From: Bradyrhizobium iriomotense
Lineage (GTDB): Bacteria > Pseudomonadota > Alphaproteobacteria > Rhizobiales > Xanthobacteraceae
Length of the DNA stretch: 64,000 bases
Direction: 5' to 3'
Assembly (NCBI RefSeq): GCF_018130765.1
Contig: NZ_JAFCJZ010000012.1
Coordinates: 1-64,000 of the forward strand
A program made the translations under genes and the position numbers. The notes under the pieces were generated by a model that had not been told where the DNA came from, ran no database searches, and saw only the letters and a list, made by a program, of their open reading frames with translations. How positions within the stretch are numbered: position 1 is the stretch's first letter; every line of letters starts with the position of its first letter. Positions 31,694 to 39,913 of this stretch are shown here, in pieces.

Positions 31694-32965
31694 ATGTCGG
31701 ACACATCGGAGCACATTGTCATCGTCGGCGCCGGTGCGGCCGGCCTGATGGCGGCGCGTGAACTCGCGCGCGGCGGCAAGAGGGTAACGATCCTCGAAGC
31801 GCGCGAGCGCTGCGGCGGTCGCATCCACCCACTGCCGGCATCGGAGTTCGGCTACCCCGCCGACGGCGGCGCCGAGTTCGTCCATGGCGAGGCGCCGGTC
31901 ACGCGCGCCCTGCTGCGCGAGGCGGGGCTGTCGCTTCAGGAGATCGAGGGCACGCAATGGAGCTTTGACGGCGCGGATTTCTCGCGCGAGGACCGGCACG
32001 ATCCGCATGAGGCGGAGCTGCAGGCCGTGCTCGGGGCGTTGAAGGACGATCTCACCGTCGCCGATTTCCTGCGGAGGTACTTTGCCGGACCTGAATACGA
32101 GCGGCTGCGCCATTCCATCGAGCGCATGGTCGAAGGCTACGATGCGGCCGATCCGGCGCGCGCCTCGATCCTGGCGCTGCGCGAGGAATGGATGGACGGC
32201 GGGCATCACGCGCAGGCGCGCATCGTCGGCGGCTATGGCGCGTTGATCGAATTTTTGGCGGGCGAGTGCCGCAGGCATGGCGCCATCATCCGCTTCGGCT
32301 GCGTGGTCTCGGCCATCGATGAGGCGGACGGCGCGCTTGTCATCCGTTGCGCCAATGGCAACGTGCACGCCTGCGATCGCGTGATCGTCACCGTCCCGCT
32401 GCCGCTGTTGCGGGACATCGCTCTGCCCGTGGCTGCGCGGACGAAGGCCGCTGCTGCCGACGACATCGGCTTCGGCAGCGTGATAAAAATCCTGCTGCGC
32501 TTCGCGCGGCCATGGTGGCGCGAGCGCAAGCCTGACCTCACCGACATGACCTTCCTGCTGTCGGACCAGACCATTCCGGTGTGGTGGACGCGCTATCCGG
32601 ACAAGCATGCCGCGCTCACCGGCTGGTTCGGCGGCCCGCGGACGGCGGAGCTGTCGCATCTCGATTCGCAGGGACTGATCGACGCCGGGCTGTCTTCGCT
32701 CGCCACGATCTTCGATCTGCCCCGCGAGGCTGTCGCGCGCGAGCTCGTCGCGGCCGCGGCGACCAACTGGACGCATGACCGCTTCGCCCGCGGCGCCTAT
32801 TCCTGGGCGACGCCGCGCACGCGCGATGCGCAAGCTGTGCTCGCGGGCGCCGATGGTGCCGTGCTGTTCTCCGGCGAAGCGCTCTATCGGGGACGCGACA
32901 TGGGCACGGTCGAGGCCGCGCTGGTGAGCGGGCTGGCGACGGCGGAGACGATGTTGCGCGGATGA
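31694..32965 (+). CDS. FAD-dependent amine oxidase (monoamine oxidase family)
   Basis: 423 residues. The dinucleotide-binding motif GAGAAG is at residues 12-17, followed by the ARELARGG...ILEARERCGGRI flavin signature; DGGAEFVHG and the C-terminal LFSGEALYRGRDMGTVEAALVSG close the FAD site. It probably oxidises a primary or secondary amine. It ends the operon with the heme-binding barrel and the RibD-like reductase. A terminator shared with the convergent gene follows. Confidence 0.9.
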   Translation: MSDTSEHIVIVGAGAAGLMAARELARGGKRVTILEARERCGGRIHPLPASEFGYPADGGAEFVHGEAPVTRALLREAGLSLQEIEGTQWSFDGADFSREDRHDPHEAELQAVLGALKDDLTVADFLRRYFAGPEYERLRHSIERMVEGYDAADPARASILALREEWMDGGHHAQARIVGGYGALIEFLAGECRRHGAIIRFGCVVSAIDEADGALVIRCANGNVHACDRVIVTVPLPLLRDIALPVAARTKAAAADDIGFGSVIKILLRFARPWWRERKPDLTDMTFLLSDQTIPVWWTRYPDKHAALTGWFGGPRTAELSHLDSQGLIDAGLSSLATIFDLPREAVARELVAAAATNWTHDRFARGAYSWATPRTRDAQAVLAGADGAVLFSGEALYRGRDMGTVEAALVSGLATAETMLRG

Positions 32966-32993
32966 AAAAGGCCCGCGCATTCGCGGGCCTTTC
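32966..32993. terminator. Bidirectional rho-independent terminator
   Basis: AAAAGGCCCGCG-cattc-GCGGGCCTTT. A-tracts and T-tracts on either side let it serve both the amine oxidase gene and the convergent His-rich protein gene. Confidence 0.85.
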
Positions 32994-33014
32994 GTTCATT
33001 CCGTGCTGGTCGAT

Positions 33015-33317
33015 TCACCAGCGGCTGCCGCCAAAGCCGAACGATACGCTGGGGCCGCCGCCGTAATAACCGTACGGTCCGCCACCATAATAGCCGTGGT
33101 GCCGCGGGTAATAGCCGTAGCTCCGGTAGTGCGGACGATAATAGCCGTGGTGGGGATGGCGCCAATGATGATGGCGGTAGCCATGATGGTGCCGGTGCTG
33201 CGCGCTGATGTCGGTCGGCGCGTTCTGCTTCGCGCTCGTGGTGTTGGCCGCCTGCGCCGCCGATCCGCCGGCAAGCGCCGCAGCTCCGACGGCCATCGCG
33301 ACAATGAGATACTTCAT
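33015..33317 (-). CDS. His/Tyr/Gly-rich secreted protein
   Basis: 100 residues from the ATG at 33317; the upstream in-frame extension lacks protein character. A signal peptide (MKYLIVAMAVGAAALAGGSA, then AQA) precedes a mature chain rich in HHH, GYY and YGYYGGG motifs, ending VSFGFGGSRW. Composition suggests metal binding or a surface/matrix role. Low complexity prevents a family call. Confidence 0.75.
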   Translation of the reverse strand: MKYLIVAMAVGAAALAGGSAAQAANTTSAKQNAPTDISAQHRHHHGYRHHHWRHPHHGYYRPHYRSYGYYPRHHGYYGGGPYGYYGGGPSVSFGFGGSRW

Positions 33318-33480
33318 GTCATCACTCCAGTTGAATGTCGTGTGACAACACATGGGTGCTGGCTGCGTTCCGGCCAGTGCGGGCGTCGAAACGACGCAGT
33401 TCGCGATGTCCAACTCGGGATGATAATCGCGCGTCGTGGGATTTATTGTCGCATCATCCGCGTTGATCGCATTGTCGCCA

Positions 33481-34050
33481 TTACTTCGCCGCGAATGATG
33501 CGATCACCTCATCCGTGGTGACGATGCGTGCGAATTCACCGTTGAGATTCGACAGCGTCATTGCGTGGATCGCCTCGGCGGGATGCGCATCGCCGTCGGG
33601 CCCGATCCGGTCGAACGTCCAGGTCGCATCGCGCACCAGGCGCGCATCGAAGCCGAGATTGCCGGCCATCCGCGTCGTCGTCTCGACGCAATGATTGGTG
33701 GTGGCGCCGCAGATGACGAGCGTGGTGATGCCGCTCGCACGCAGGCGCGTCTCGAGGTCCGTGCCGATGAAGGCGCTGTTGACGCGCTTGACGATCACGG
33801 GCTCGCCGTCCTGCTCGCGCGCCTCGTCCTTGACGGCGTAGCCGGAGCGTGAGGGCAGAAACGACGAATTCGGCTTCGTGCCCTCGTGGCGGATGTGGAA
33901 GATCGGCGCGCGTTTCGTCCGGAAGGCCGCGAGCAGTTCGGCGATGCGCGCCACGGCCTCGGGATTGTTGCGCCGCTTGCCCGCAGCCTCCCATTCGTCG
34001 AAGGCGCGCTGGACGTCGACGACGATGAGGGCGGGGAGGGGAACGGGCAT
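33481..34050 (-). CDS. Cysteine hydrolase, isochorismatase/nicotinamidase-like
   Basis: 189 residues with the complete catalytic triad: D12 (LIVVDVQ), K88 (VIVKRVNSAF) and C121 (GATTNHCVETTTR), plus the VICGATTNHCVE signature including the family cis-peptide position. Such enzymes hydrolyse amides, ureides or isochorismate. The substrate is not evident from neighbours. Confidence 0.92.
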   Translation of the reverse strand: MPVPLPALIVVDVQRAFDEWEAAGKRRNNPEAVARIAELLAAFRTKRAPIFHIRHEGTKPNSSFLPSRSGYAVKDEAREQDGEPVIVKRVNSAFIGTDLETRLRASGITTLVICGATTNHCVETTTRMAGNLGFDARLVRDATWTFDRIGPDGDAHPAEAIHAMTLSNLNGEFARIVTTDEVIASFAAK

Positions 34051-34141
34051 GGTGGGGCGGGCTCGGTTGGCTTGTCGCGTCGACTATGCGCAGCGATCGG
34101 GAAGGCGCAATGCCAATCTTCCCTCGTTTCGCGACGTGCCT

Positions 34142-34209
34142 GTAGCCGGATGAGCGAAGCGATATCCGGGGCCGCTGTTCCCGCATGTCGCTGCGCTCAT
34201 GCGGGCTAC
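34142..34209. repeat. GTAGCCCGGATG-family palindromic repeat
   Basis: Two imperfect palindromes side by side (gtagccggatgagcgaag..., then cccgcatgtcgctgcgctcatgcggg) of the same type as the repeat at 54745-54778. Confidence 0.7.
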
Positions 34210-34220
34210 GGGACCATTCC

Positions 34221-34568
34221 CTACGGATGTGGATCGGGAAAGCCGTGGCGTTCGGAGAGCGCGGCGAGGATTGCGTCCTTGTCGGCGATGAAGGCGCGGC
34301 CCTGATGGCTGCCGGTTTGGTGCCGGGACGTCGCGCCATCGGCGAGCACGAGCAGCGGCAGCCACTGGTTCTCCTCGCCGACCAATTCGATCAAGGCCTG
34401 CCTCGGCTTGGGCCAGGCGATGCGCTCGACGTCGAGCTTTTCGGCAAGCTGTGGAAACGAGGCGAGCACGCCCTCTATCAGCGCGCAATGCCAGCAGTAG
34501 AAGCGTTGGCCCGGATAGGCGGGGTCCTCGAAGCCGGGGCGCAGCAGGAACAGGCGGTCGCGCGTCAT
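34221..34568 (-). CDS. DUF3088 family thioredoxin-like protein
   Basis: 115 residues. It opens RLFLLRPGFEDPAYPGQRFYCWHCALIEG, the hallmark of DUF3088, with a C25-x2-C28 (CWHC) redox-type pair in the thioredoxin active-site position. No signal peptide, so a cytosolic redox role is possible but unproven. It is divergent from the acyl-CoA synthetase gene. Confidence 0.85.
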   Translation of the reverse strand: MTRDRLFLLRPGFEDPAYPGQRFYCWHCALIEGVLASFPQLAEKLDVERIAWPKPRQALIELVGEENQWLPLLVLADGATSRHQTGSHQGRAFIADKDAILAALSERHGFPDPHP

Positions 34569-34679
34569 GGGTCGCTCCGGAGCATGGCCGCCTTGCTGAG
34601 GATCAAGGTCTGAGCGGCTGGCGGCTCTAGTCTTCAGGCTTAAGTCGATGGAGAATCGACGAGGTCAGGAAAGGACGCC

Positions 34680-36494
34680 ATGCCGGGGCCGATCAGTCAA
34701 CCGCAGACGCTCGCGGACGTCAGGACATTGCCGGAGCTGCTGCGCTGGCGCGTCAAGGCGACACCGGCGGCGGAAGCCTATCGCCATTTCGACGGCAAGG
34801 CCGCGCGCTGGGTCAGCCAGTCCTGGCGCGAGATCGACGTGGAATTCGAACCCTGGCGGCGGGCGCTGGCGGCCGAGGGCTTTGCGCCAGGCGAGCGCGT
34901 CGCTATCCTGATGCCGAACGGCATTCCGCATATCGCAATGGACCAGGCGGCGCTGTCGCGGGGTCTCGTGCCGGTGCCGATGCATGCGGTCGACAATCCC
35001 GACAGCATTGCCTACATCCTCGTCGATTCCGGCGCGCTGCTGCTGTTCGTCGACACGCTGGAACGCTGGCAGGCGATCGTTGCCACCGGACAACCGCTCG
35101 ATCATCTCAAACGCGTCGTCTGCGCGGATGTGGCCGGGCTCATCACGCCTGATGCGCGCATCGTCGGGCTCGACCACTGGCTTGCGACCGCACCGGGCGC
35201 GACCGCGCCGCTGTCTGATGTCGCCGTGGCGCCGAACGATCTTGCCGCCATCGTCTACACCTCGGGCACGACCGGGCGGCCGAAGGGCGTGATGCTGTCC
35301 CACGACAACGTCATCGCCAATGTGCAGGCGATCGCGCGGCGGATCGCCGCCGAGCCGCACGATGTCTTCCTGTCGTTCCTGCCGCTGTCGCACACCTTCG
35401 AGCGCACCGGCGGCTATTACTATCCGATCGCGGCCGGCGCCTGCGTCGCCTATGCGCGCTCGGTGCCGCAGCTCGCGGAAGATCTGAAGCATGTGCGGCC
35501 GACGGTGCTGATCTCGGTGCCGCGGATCTATGAGCGCATCTACGCGCTGATCATGCAGCACCGCGCATCGGCCGGAGCCCTCGAGCGGGCGCTGCTCGAT
35601 CTCACCATTGCCGTCGGCGGCCGGCGTTTCGATGCGCGGCAGCGGCGCGTCGCGCCGTCGCTGCTGGACCGGCTGGCCTGGCCGCTGCTGAAGCGGCTCC
35701 TCGCCGACAAGGTGCTGGCGCAGCTCGGCGGCCGGCTGCGCGTCGCGGTCTCCGGCGGCGCGCCGATCGCGGAGCCGGTCATTCGCCTGTTTCTCGCGCT
35801 GGGGCTCGACATCCTCCAGGGCTACGGCATGACCGAAACCTCCCCGGTGGTCTCAGTCAACACGCCCGAGGACAACGATCCGCATTCGGTCGGCCACGTA
35901 CTCGATGGCGTCGAGGTCAGGCTCGGTGAGAACGACGAGCTGCTGGTGCGCGGGCGCAACGTGATGCTCGGCTACTGGCACAAGGAAGAAGAGACGCGCC
36001 GCGTGAAGGAAGCCGACGGCTGGCTGCACACCGGCGACCAGGCGCGCATCGAGAACGGCCGCATCACCATCACCGGCCGCATCAAGGACATTCTCGTGAC
36101 ATCCACCGGCGAGAAGATCGCGCCGGTCGACCTGGAGACTGCGATCCTCGCCGATCCCCTGTTCGAGCAGGCGCTGGTGGTCGGCGAGCAGCGGCCCTTC
36201 CTCACCGCGCTGGTCGTGCTCAACGCCAAGGCCTGGGTGCAGGAGAAGGACAGGTTGGCTGCGAGCGGCAAGCAGGGCGGCGCGGCGGAGCGGGCCGCTC
36301 TGCTGGCGCGCATCGCGGCGGCGGTGAAGGCCTATCCGTCCTACGCGACGCCGCGCGCGGTGTGGTGGACGCTGGATCCCTGGACCATTGCCAGCGGCCT
36401 GCTCACGCCGACGCTGAAGAACAAGCGTCCCGCGCTTGAACATCGCTTCGCAAGCGAGATCGAGCAGATCTACGCGAAGAAGCCGCGGCAATAA
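34680..36494 (+). CDS. AMP-dependent long-chain acyl-CoA synthetase
   Basis: 604 residues of the ANL superfamily: the P-loop YTSGTTGRPKGVMLSHDN (about 195-213), LPLSHTFERTGGYYYPI, LQGYGMTETSPVVSVNTP, and WLHTGDQARIENGRITITGRIKDILVTSTGEKIAP. It activates a fatty acid to acyl-AMP and then acyl-CoA. It is encoded 106 bp upstream of oleate hydratase on the same strand, so the two probably act on the same fatty-acid pool. Confidence 0.93.
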   Translation: MPGPISQPQTLADVRTLPELLRWRVKATPAAEAYRHFDGKAARWVSQSWREIDVEFEPWRRALAAEGFAPGERVAILMPNGIPHIAMDQAALSRGLVPVPMHAVDNPDSIAYILVDSGALLLFVDTLERWQAIVATGQPLDHLKRVVCADVAGLITPDARIVGLDHWLATAPGATAPLSDVAVAPNDLAAIVYTSGTTGRPKGVMLSHDNVIANVQAIARRIAAEPHDVFLSFLPLSHTFERTGGYYYPIAAGACVAYARSVPQLAEDLKHVRPTVLISVPRIYERIYALIMQHRASAGALERALLDLTIAVGGRRFDARQRRVAPSLLDRLAWPLLKRLLADKVLAQLGGRLRVAVSGGAPIAEPVIRLFLALGLDILQGYGMTETSPVVSVNTPEDNDPHSVGHVLDGVEVRLGENDELLVRGRNVMLGYWHKEEETRRVKEADGWLHTGDQARIENGRITITGRIKDILVTSTGEKIAPVDLETAILADPLFEQALVVGEQRPFLTALVVLNAKAWVQEKDRLAASGKQGGAAERAALLARIAAAVKAYPSYATPRAVWWTLDPWTIASGLLTPTLKNKRPALEHRFASEIEQIYAKKPRQ

Positions 36495-36600
36495 CGTCGA
36501 CGTGATTCCTGCCTCAAGCCCTGCTTGATCCAGCGCAACTTTGACGGCGCCCCGCCATGCAATGTCGCTTTGGAAAGTGGAATTGCAATCGAGGCAAGTC

Positions 36601-38160
36601 ATGAAGGCGTATTTCATCGGTGGTGGCATCGGATCGCTCGCGGGCGCGGCGTTCCTGGTTCGCGACGCGCAGCTGCCGGGGCGCGATATCGTGATCTATG
36701 AGGCGCAGCCGCTGGTCGGCGGCAGCCTCGACGGTGCGCTGCTGGCAAGCGGCGCCTATTCGCTGCGCGGCGGGCGCATGCTCACCACCGATCACTACGA
36801 ATGCACCTGGGATCTCCTGTCGTCCATCCCCTCGCTCGAACATCCCGGACTCAGCGTGCGCGAGGAGACGATTGCGTTCAATCTGGAAAATCCGGCGCAT
36901 TCGCGGGCGCGGCTGGTCGACCGCAACCGCTTCAAGATCGACGTGACCCATATGGGCTTCTCGGCGCGCGACCGGCTCGAGCTGCTGCGGCTCACCGAGG
37001 CTTCCGAAGAGACGCTCGGCAACAGCCGCATCACCGACTGGCTGTCGCCGAAATTCTTCGAGTCGAATTTCTGGTACATGTGGCAGACCACCTTCGCCTT
37101 CCAGCCCTGGCACAGTGCCGTCGAGCTGAAGCGCTATCTGCACCGCTTCATGAACGAATTCCCGCGCATCGAGACTCTCGCCGGCGTCAAGCGCACCGTC
37201 TACAATCAGTATGACGCGATCGTGCGGCCGCTCGCCGACTGGCTGAAGCGGCAGGGCGTGCAATTCGTGCGCGGCACGGCCGTCACCGACATGACGCTCG
37301 AGGACGAGGGCGGGCGCGTGCGCGTCCGCCAGCTCATGCTCGACCGTGACGGCCGCACCGCCAATGTCCGCCTCGAGGACGGCGACCTCGTGTTCTTCCA
37401 GAACGGCTCGATGACGGACGCCTCGAGCCTTGGTACCATGACCGAGCCGGCGCCGCACCTGACCAAGACAGACAGCCGGGGCTGGGCGCTGTGGGAGACG
37501 ATCGCGCAAGGACGTCCCGAATTCGGCAATCCGTCCGCCTTCAACAATTCGATCCCGGAGTCCTACTGGCTGTCCTTCACCGTCACCTGTCGCGATCCGC
37601 GCTTCTTCGAGAAGATGGAGGCGTTCTCCGGCAACAGGGCCGGCACCGGGGGGCTGGTCACGTTCAGGGATTCCAACTGGCTGATGTCGGTGGTGCTGTA
37701 TCACCAGCCGCATTTCGCAGGCCAGCCAAAGGACGTGCAGGTGTTCTGGGGCTATGCGCTGCATCCCGATCGCGTCGGCAATTTCGTCGGAAAGCCAATG
37801 TCGGATTGCGGCGGCGCCGACATCCTGAACGAGCTGTGCGGGCACCTGAATTTCGATCGCGGCGTGTTCGAGACCGCGACCTGCATTCCCTGCCGCATGC
37901 CCTACATCACCAGCATGTTCATGCCGCGCAATCTGACCGACCGGCCGCTGCCGGTGCCCAAGAATTCGGTCAACCTCGCCTTCGTCAGCCAGTTTGTCGA
38001 AATCCCCGACGACGTCGTCTTCACCGTCGAATATTCGGTGCGCGCGGCGCAGATGGCGGTCTATCAGCTGATGAAGGTCGATCGCCCGGTGCCGCCGGTG
38101 ACCCGTCACGACAAGTCCCTCGCGGTGATCTTTGCGACGCTGGAGAAGGCGTTCGCGTGA
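36601..38160 (+). CDS. ohyA: Oleate hydratase
   Basis: 519 residues from the ATG at 36601, with GAGGCAAG upstream; the frame opens 60 bp earlier without a better start. FAD-dependent fatty-acid hydratase family: the Rossmann motif GGGIGSLAGAAFLVRDAQ, VGGSLDGALLASGAYSLRGGRM, NFWYMWQTTFAFQPWHSAVELKRY and FVSQFVEIPDDVVFTVEYSVRAAQMAVYQL. These enzymes add water to cis-9 double bonds to make 10-hydroxy fatty acids, used for detoxification. It converges on a LysR gene 12 bp away. Confidence 0.93.
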   Translation: MKAYFIGGGIGSLAGAAFLVRDAQLPGRDIVIYEAQPLVGGSLDGALLASGAYSLRGGRMLTTDHYECTWDLLSSIPSLEHPGLSVREETIAFNLENPAHSRARLVDRNRFKIDVTHMGFSARDRLELLRLTEASEETLGNSRITDWLSPKFFESNFWYMWQTTFAFQPWHSAVELKRYLHRFMNEFPRIETLAGVKRTVYNQYDAIVRPLADWLKRQGVQFVRGTAVTDMTLEDEGGRVRVRQLMLDRDGRTANVRLEDGDLVFFQNGSMTDASSLGTMTEPAPHLTKTDSRGWALWETIAQGRPEFGNPSAFNNSIPESYWLSFTVTCRDPRFFEKMEAFSGNRAGTGGLVTFRDSNWLMSVVLYHQPHFAGQPKDVQVFWGYALHPDRVGNFVGKPMSDCGGADILNELCGHLNFDRGVFETATCIPCRMPYITSMFMPRNLTDRPLPVPKNSVNLAFVSQFVEIPDDVVFTVEYSVRAAQMAVYQLMKVDRPVPPVTRHDKSLAVIFATLEKAFA

Positions 38161-38172
38161 GACCGCAGTTCG

Positions 38173-39069
38173 TCAGCGCAGGGTCACAAAGTGCTGGCGC
38201 ACCATCTGCAGCAGCGCCTGTGCCGTGCGCGAGAGCGGCTTGTCGCGCCGGGTGATGACGCCGAGACTGCGATGGATGCTGGGGTTGCGCAGCGGCACGG
38301 CCGCGAGGCCCGCGACACCAGGCAGGCTGCCGGCGATCTTGGGCACGATTGCGATCCCGACATGCGAGAGCACCATCCCGACCGCCGTTTGGAGGTGCTG
38401 CACCTCGTAACGCCAGTTCAGCTTCTCGCGGCGATGGCCGAGCGCGTCATCGATCAGCACGCGGTTGCCGGCCTGCGGGCTTATGCGGATCAGCGGCGCG
38501 CTGCCGAGCTGCGACCAGTTGACGAAGCGCCGCTTCGCCAGGGGATCGTCCTTGGCGCACAGCAGGACAAAGGGTTCCGTCGCCAAGACCTTGACCTCGA
38601 CGTCGGCGACGTTCGGCGACACGATGGTGAGGCCGAACTCGGCAGTGCCTGATTGTACCAGCTGCGCGATCTCGCGTGCCGAATTGTCGTAGATCTTCAC
38701 CGACACCCCCGGATGGGCGGCGCTGAAGTCGCGCAGCACGCGAGGCAGCTGATAGGCCGCGATCGTCGGCAGGCATCCGATGGTGACGCGCTCGACTTTC
38801 TTGGCACCTTCGCCGCGTACACCCTCGAGCGTGTCGGACAATTCGTCGAGCAACGCGCAGGCCTTTGGCAGCAATTCGAGGCCGGCCGCGGTGAGCGAAA
38901 CCTGCCGCGTCGTACGCACGAACAGCGCAACGCCGAGGCCCTCCTCGAACTTCTTCATCCGGTGGCTCAGCGCCGTCTGCGACAGGTTGAGATGGGCGGC
39001 GGCGCGCAGGAAACTGCCGCGCTCGGCCACGCTCACGAAGGCCTGCAGGCCCAGAAAATCGATCCGCAT
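38173..39069 (-). CDS. LysR family transcriptional regulator
   Basis: 298 residues from the ATG at 39069. The N-terminal winged HTH (LQAFVSVAERGSFLRAAAHLNLSQTALSHRMKKFEEGLGVALF) is followed by a type 2 periplasmic-binding-like effector domain (about 90-290). It is convergent with oleate hydratase, so regulation of that gene is possible but not indicated by a shared promoter. The effector is unknown. Confidence 0.93.
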   Translation of the reverse strand: MRIDFLGLQAFVSVAERGSFLRAAAHLNLSQTALSHRMKKFEEGLGVALFVRTTRQVSLTAAGLELLPKACALLDELSDTLEGVRGEGAKKVERVTIGCLPTIAAYQLPRVLRDFSAAHPGVSVKIYDNSAREIAQLVQSGTAEFGLTIVSPNVADVEVKVLATEPFVLLCAKDDPLAKRRFVNWSQLGSAPLIRISPQAGNRVLIDDALGHRREKLNWRYEVQHLQTAVGMVLSHVGIAIVPKIAGSLPGVAGLAAVPLRNPSIHRSLGVITRRDKPLSRTAQALLQMVRQHFVTLR

Positions 39070-39190
39070 TCCGTCCCCGGTCTTGTCAGTCGCCGGGCTT
39101 TGATCGGCCGGCGTTCGCGCCGGCCACACTGCACGCGCCCGAACCAACATTCAACTCGGCCAACGGCGGCGCCATAGCGGGGAGCTGCCA

Positions 39191-39826
39191 TTACCGCGAT
39201 CCCGCCTCGCCCTGGCGCAAGATCGCCGTCCAGTCGAAGGCGGCGACGGGTGTCGGCGCGCGCGCCCTCGGCCGCGCTGCTGCGAGCTCCGCGGCGGCTT
39301 GAGGCGGAGGGGCGGCCGCAGGTGCTGCGGCAGGCGTGGTGTCCGGCGATGCAAGCGTCAGCACCGCGAGCGCGCCGTCCTTTTCGAACACCGCGAGGCC
39401 ACGCCGCACCTGCTTGATCGCCCAGCCATTGTGTTGCTCGCCGACCTTGAGACGCAGCGCGCGTTTGGCGATGTCGTCGATGAAAACACCGATTCCCCGC
39501 CCTCCGTCCGCTTCCGTCACCGTTCCGAGCAGGGACAAGGCCGGCCGGTCCGGCTGCGCTTGCGCCTGTTGGGGGGCGGGCGTTGCCGGAGGTTCGACGG
39601 TCTTTGGTGCTGAGGGGCGGCGTGTCGCCGCGAAGATCGGGCGCTCGCCGGTCGCGCTCAACTCGGCGAGCGGGACCTCCCACAACGGATTTCCGGTTCG
39701 TTTTGCTTGCGGCGACTCTCGATGCTGGCCGGCCGCGGCATCCGCCGCCTCGGGCCTCGCCGGGCCGACGGCGAGCAGGCCCGTCAACACGATCATCGGA
39801 AGCAGCATCATCACCTGCCAGCTCAT
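39191..39826 (-). CDS. GspN-like type II secretion protein, orphan
   Basis: 211 residues. An N-terminal membrane/signal segment precedes the GspN/GspC-like core: NPLWEVPLAELSATGERPIFAATRRP, LSLLGTVTEADGGRGIGVFIDD, and ALRLKVGEQHNGWAIKQV. A Pro/Ala-rich tail follows. In related genomes this protein belongs to a gsp cluster; here no other secretion gene is adjacent. It follows the tannase-family esterase on the same strand by 87 bp, which may be an exported client (inference). Confidence 0.75.
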   Translation of the reverse strand: MSWQVMMLLPMIVLTGLLAVGPARPEAADAAAGQHRESPQAKRTGNPLWEVPLAELSATGERPIFAATRRPSAPKTVEPPATPAPQQAQAQPDRPALSLLGTVTEADGGRGIGVFIDDIAKRALRLKVGEQHNGWAIKQVRRGLAVFEKDGALAVLTLASPDTTPAAAPAAAPPPQAAAELAAARPRARAPTPVAAFDWTAILRQGEAGSR

Positions 39827-39913
39827 GAGGGAAACGGCTTTCGCCGCTTCAGCTCTGCGACAACGACGCCGCGCGCCAGCCCTGCGTCCTGGCCTGGCGC
39901 GCAGCGCAACGCG

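Noticed and set aside
36514..38109. Minus-strand frame of 531 codons opposite oleate hydratase
   Set aside because: Antisense composition; the plus strand carries a clear oleate hydratase with FAD motifs.
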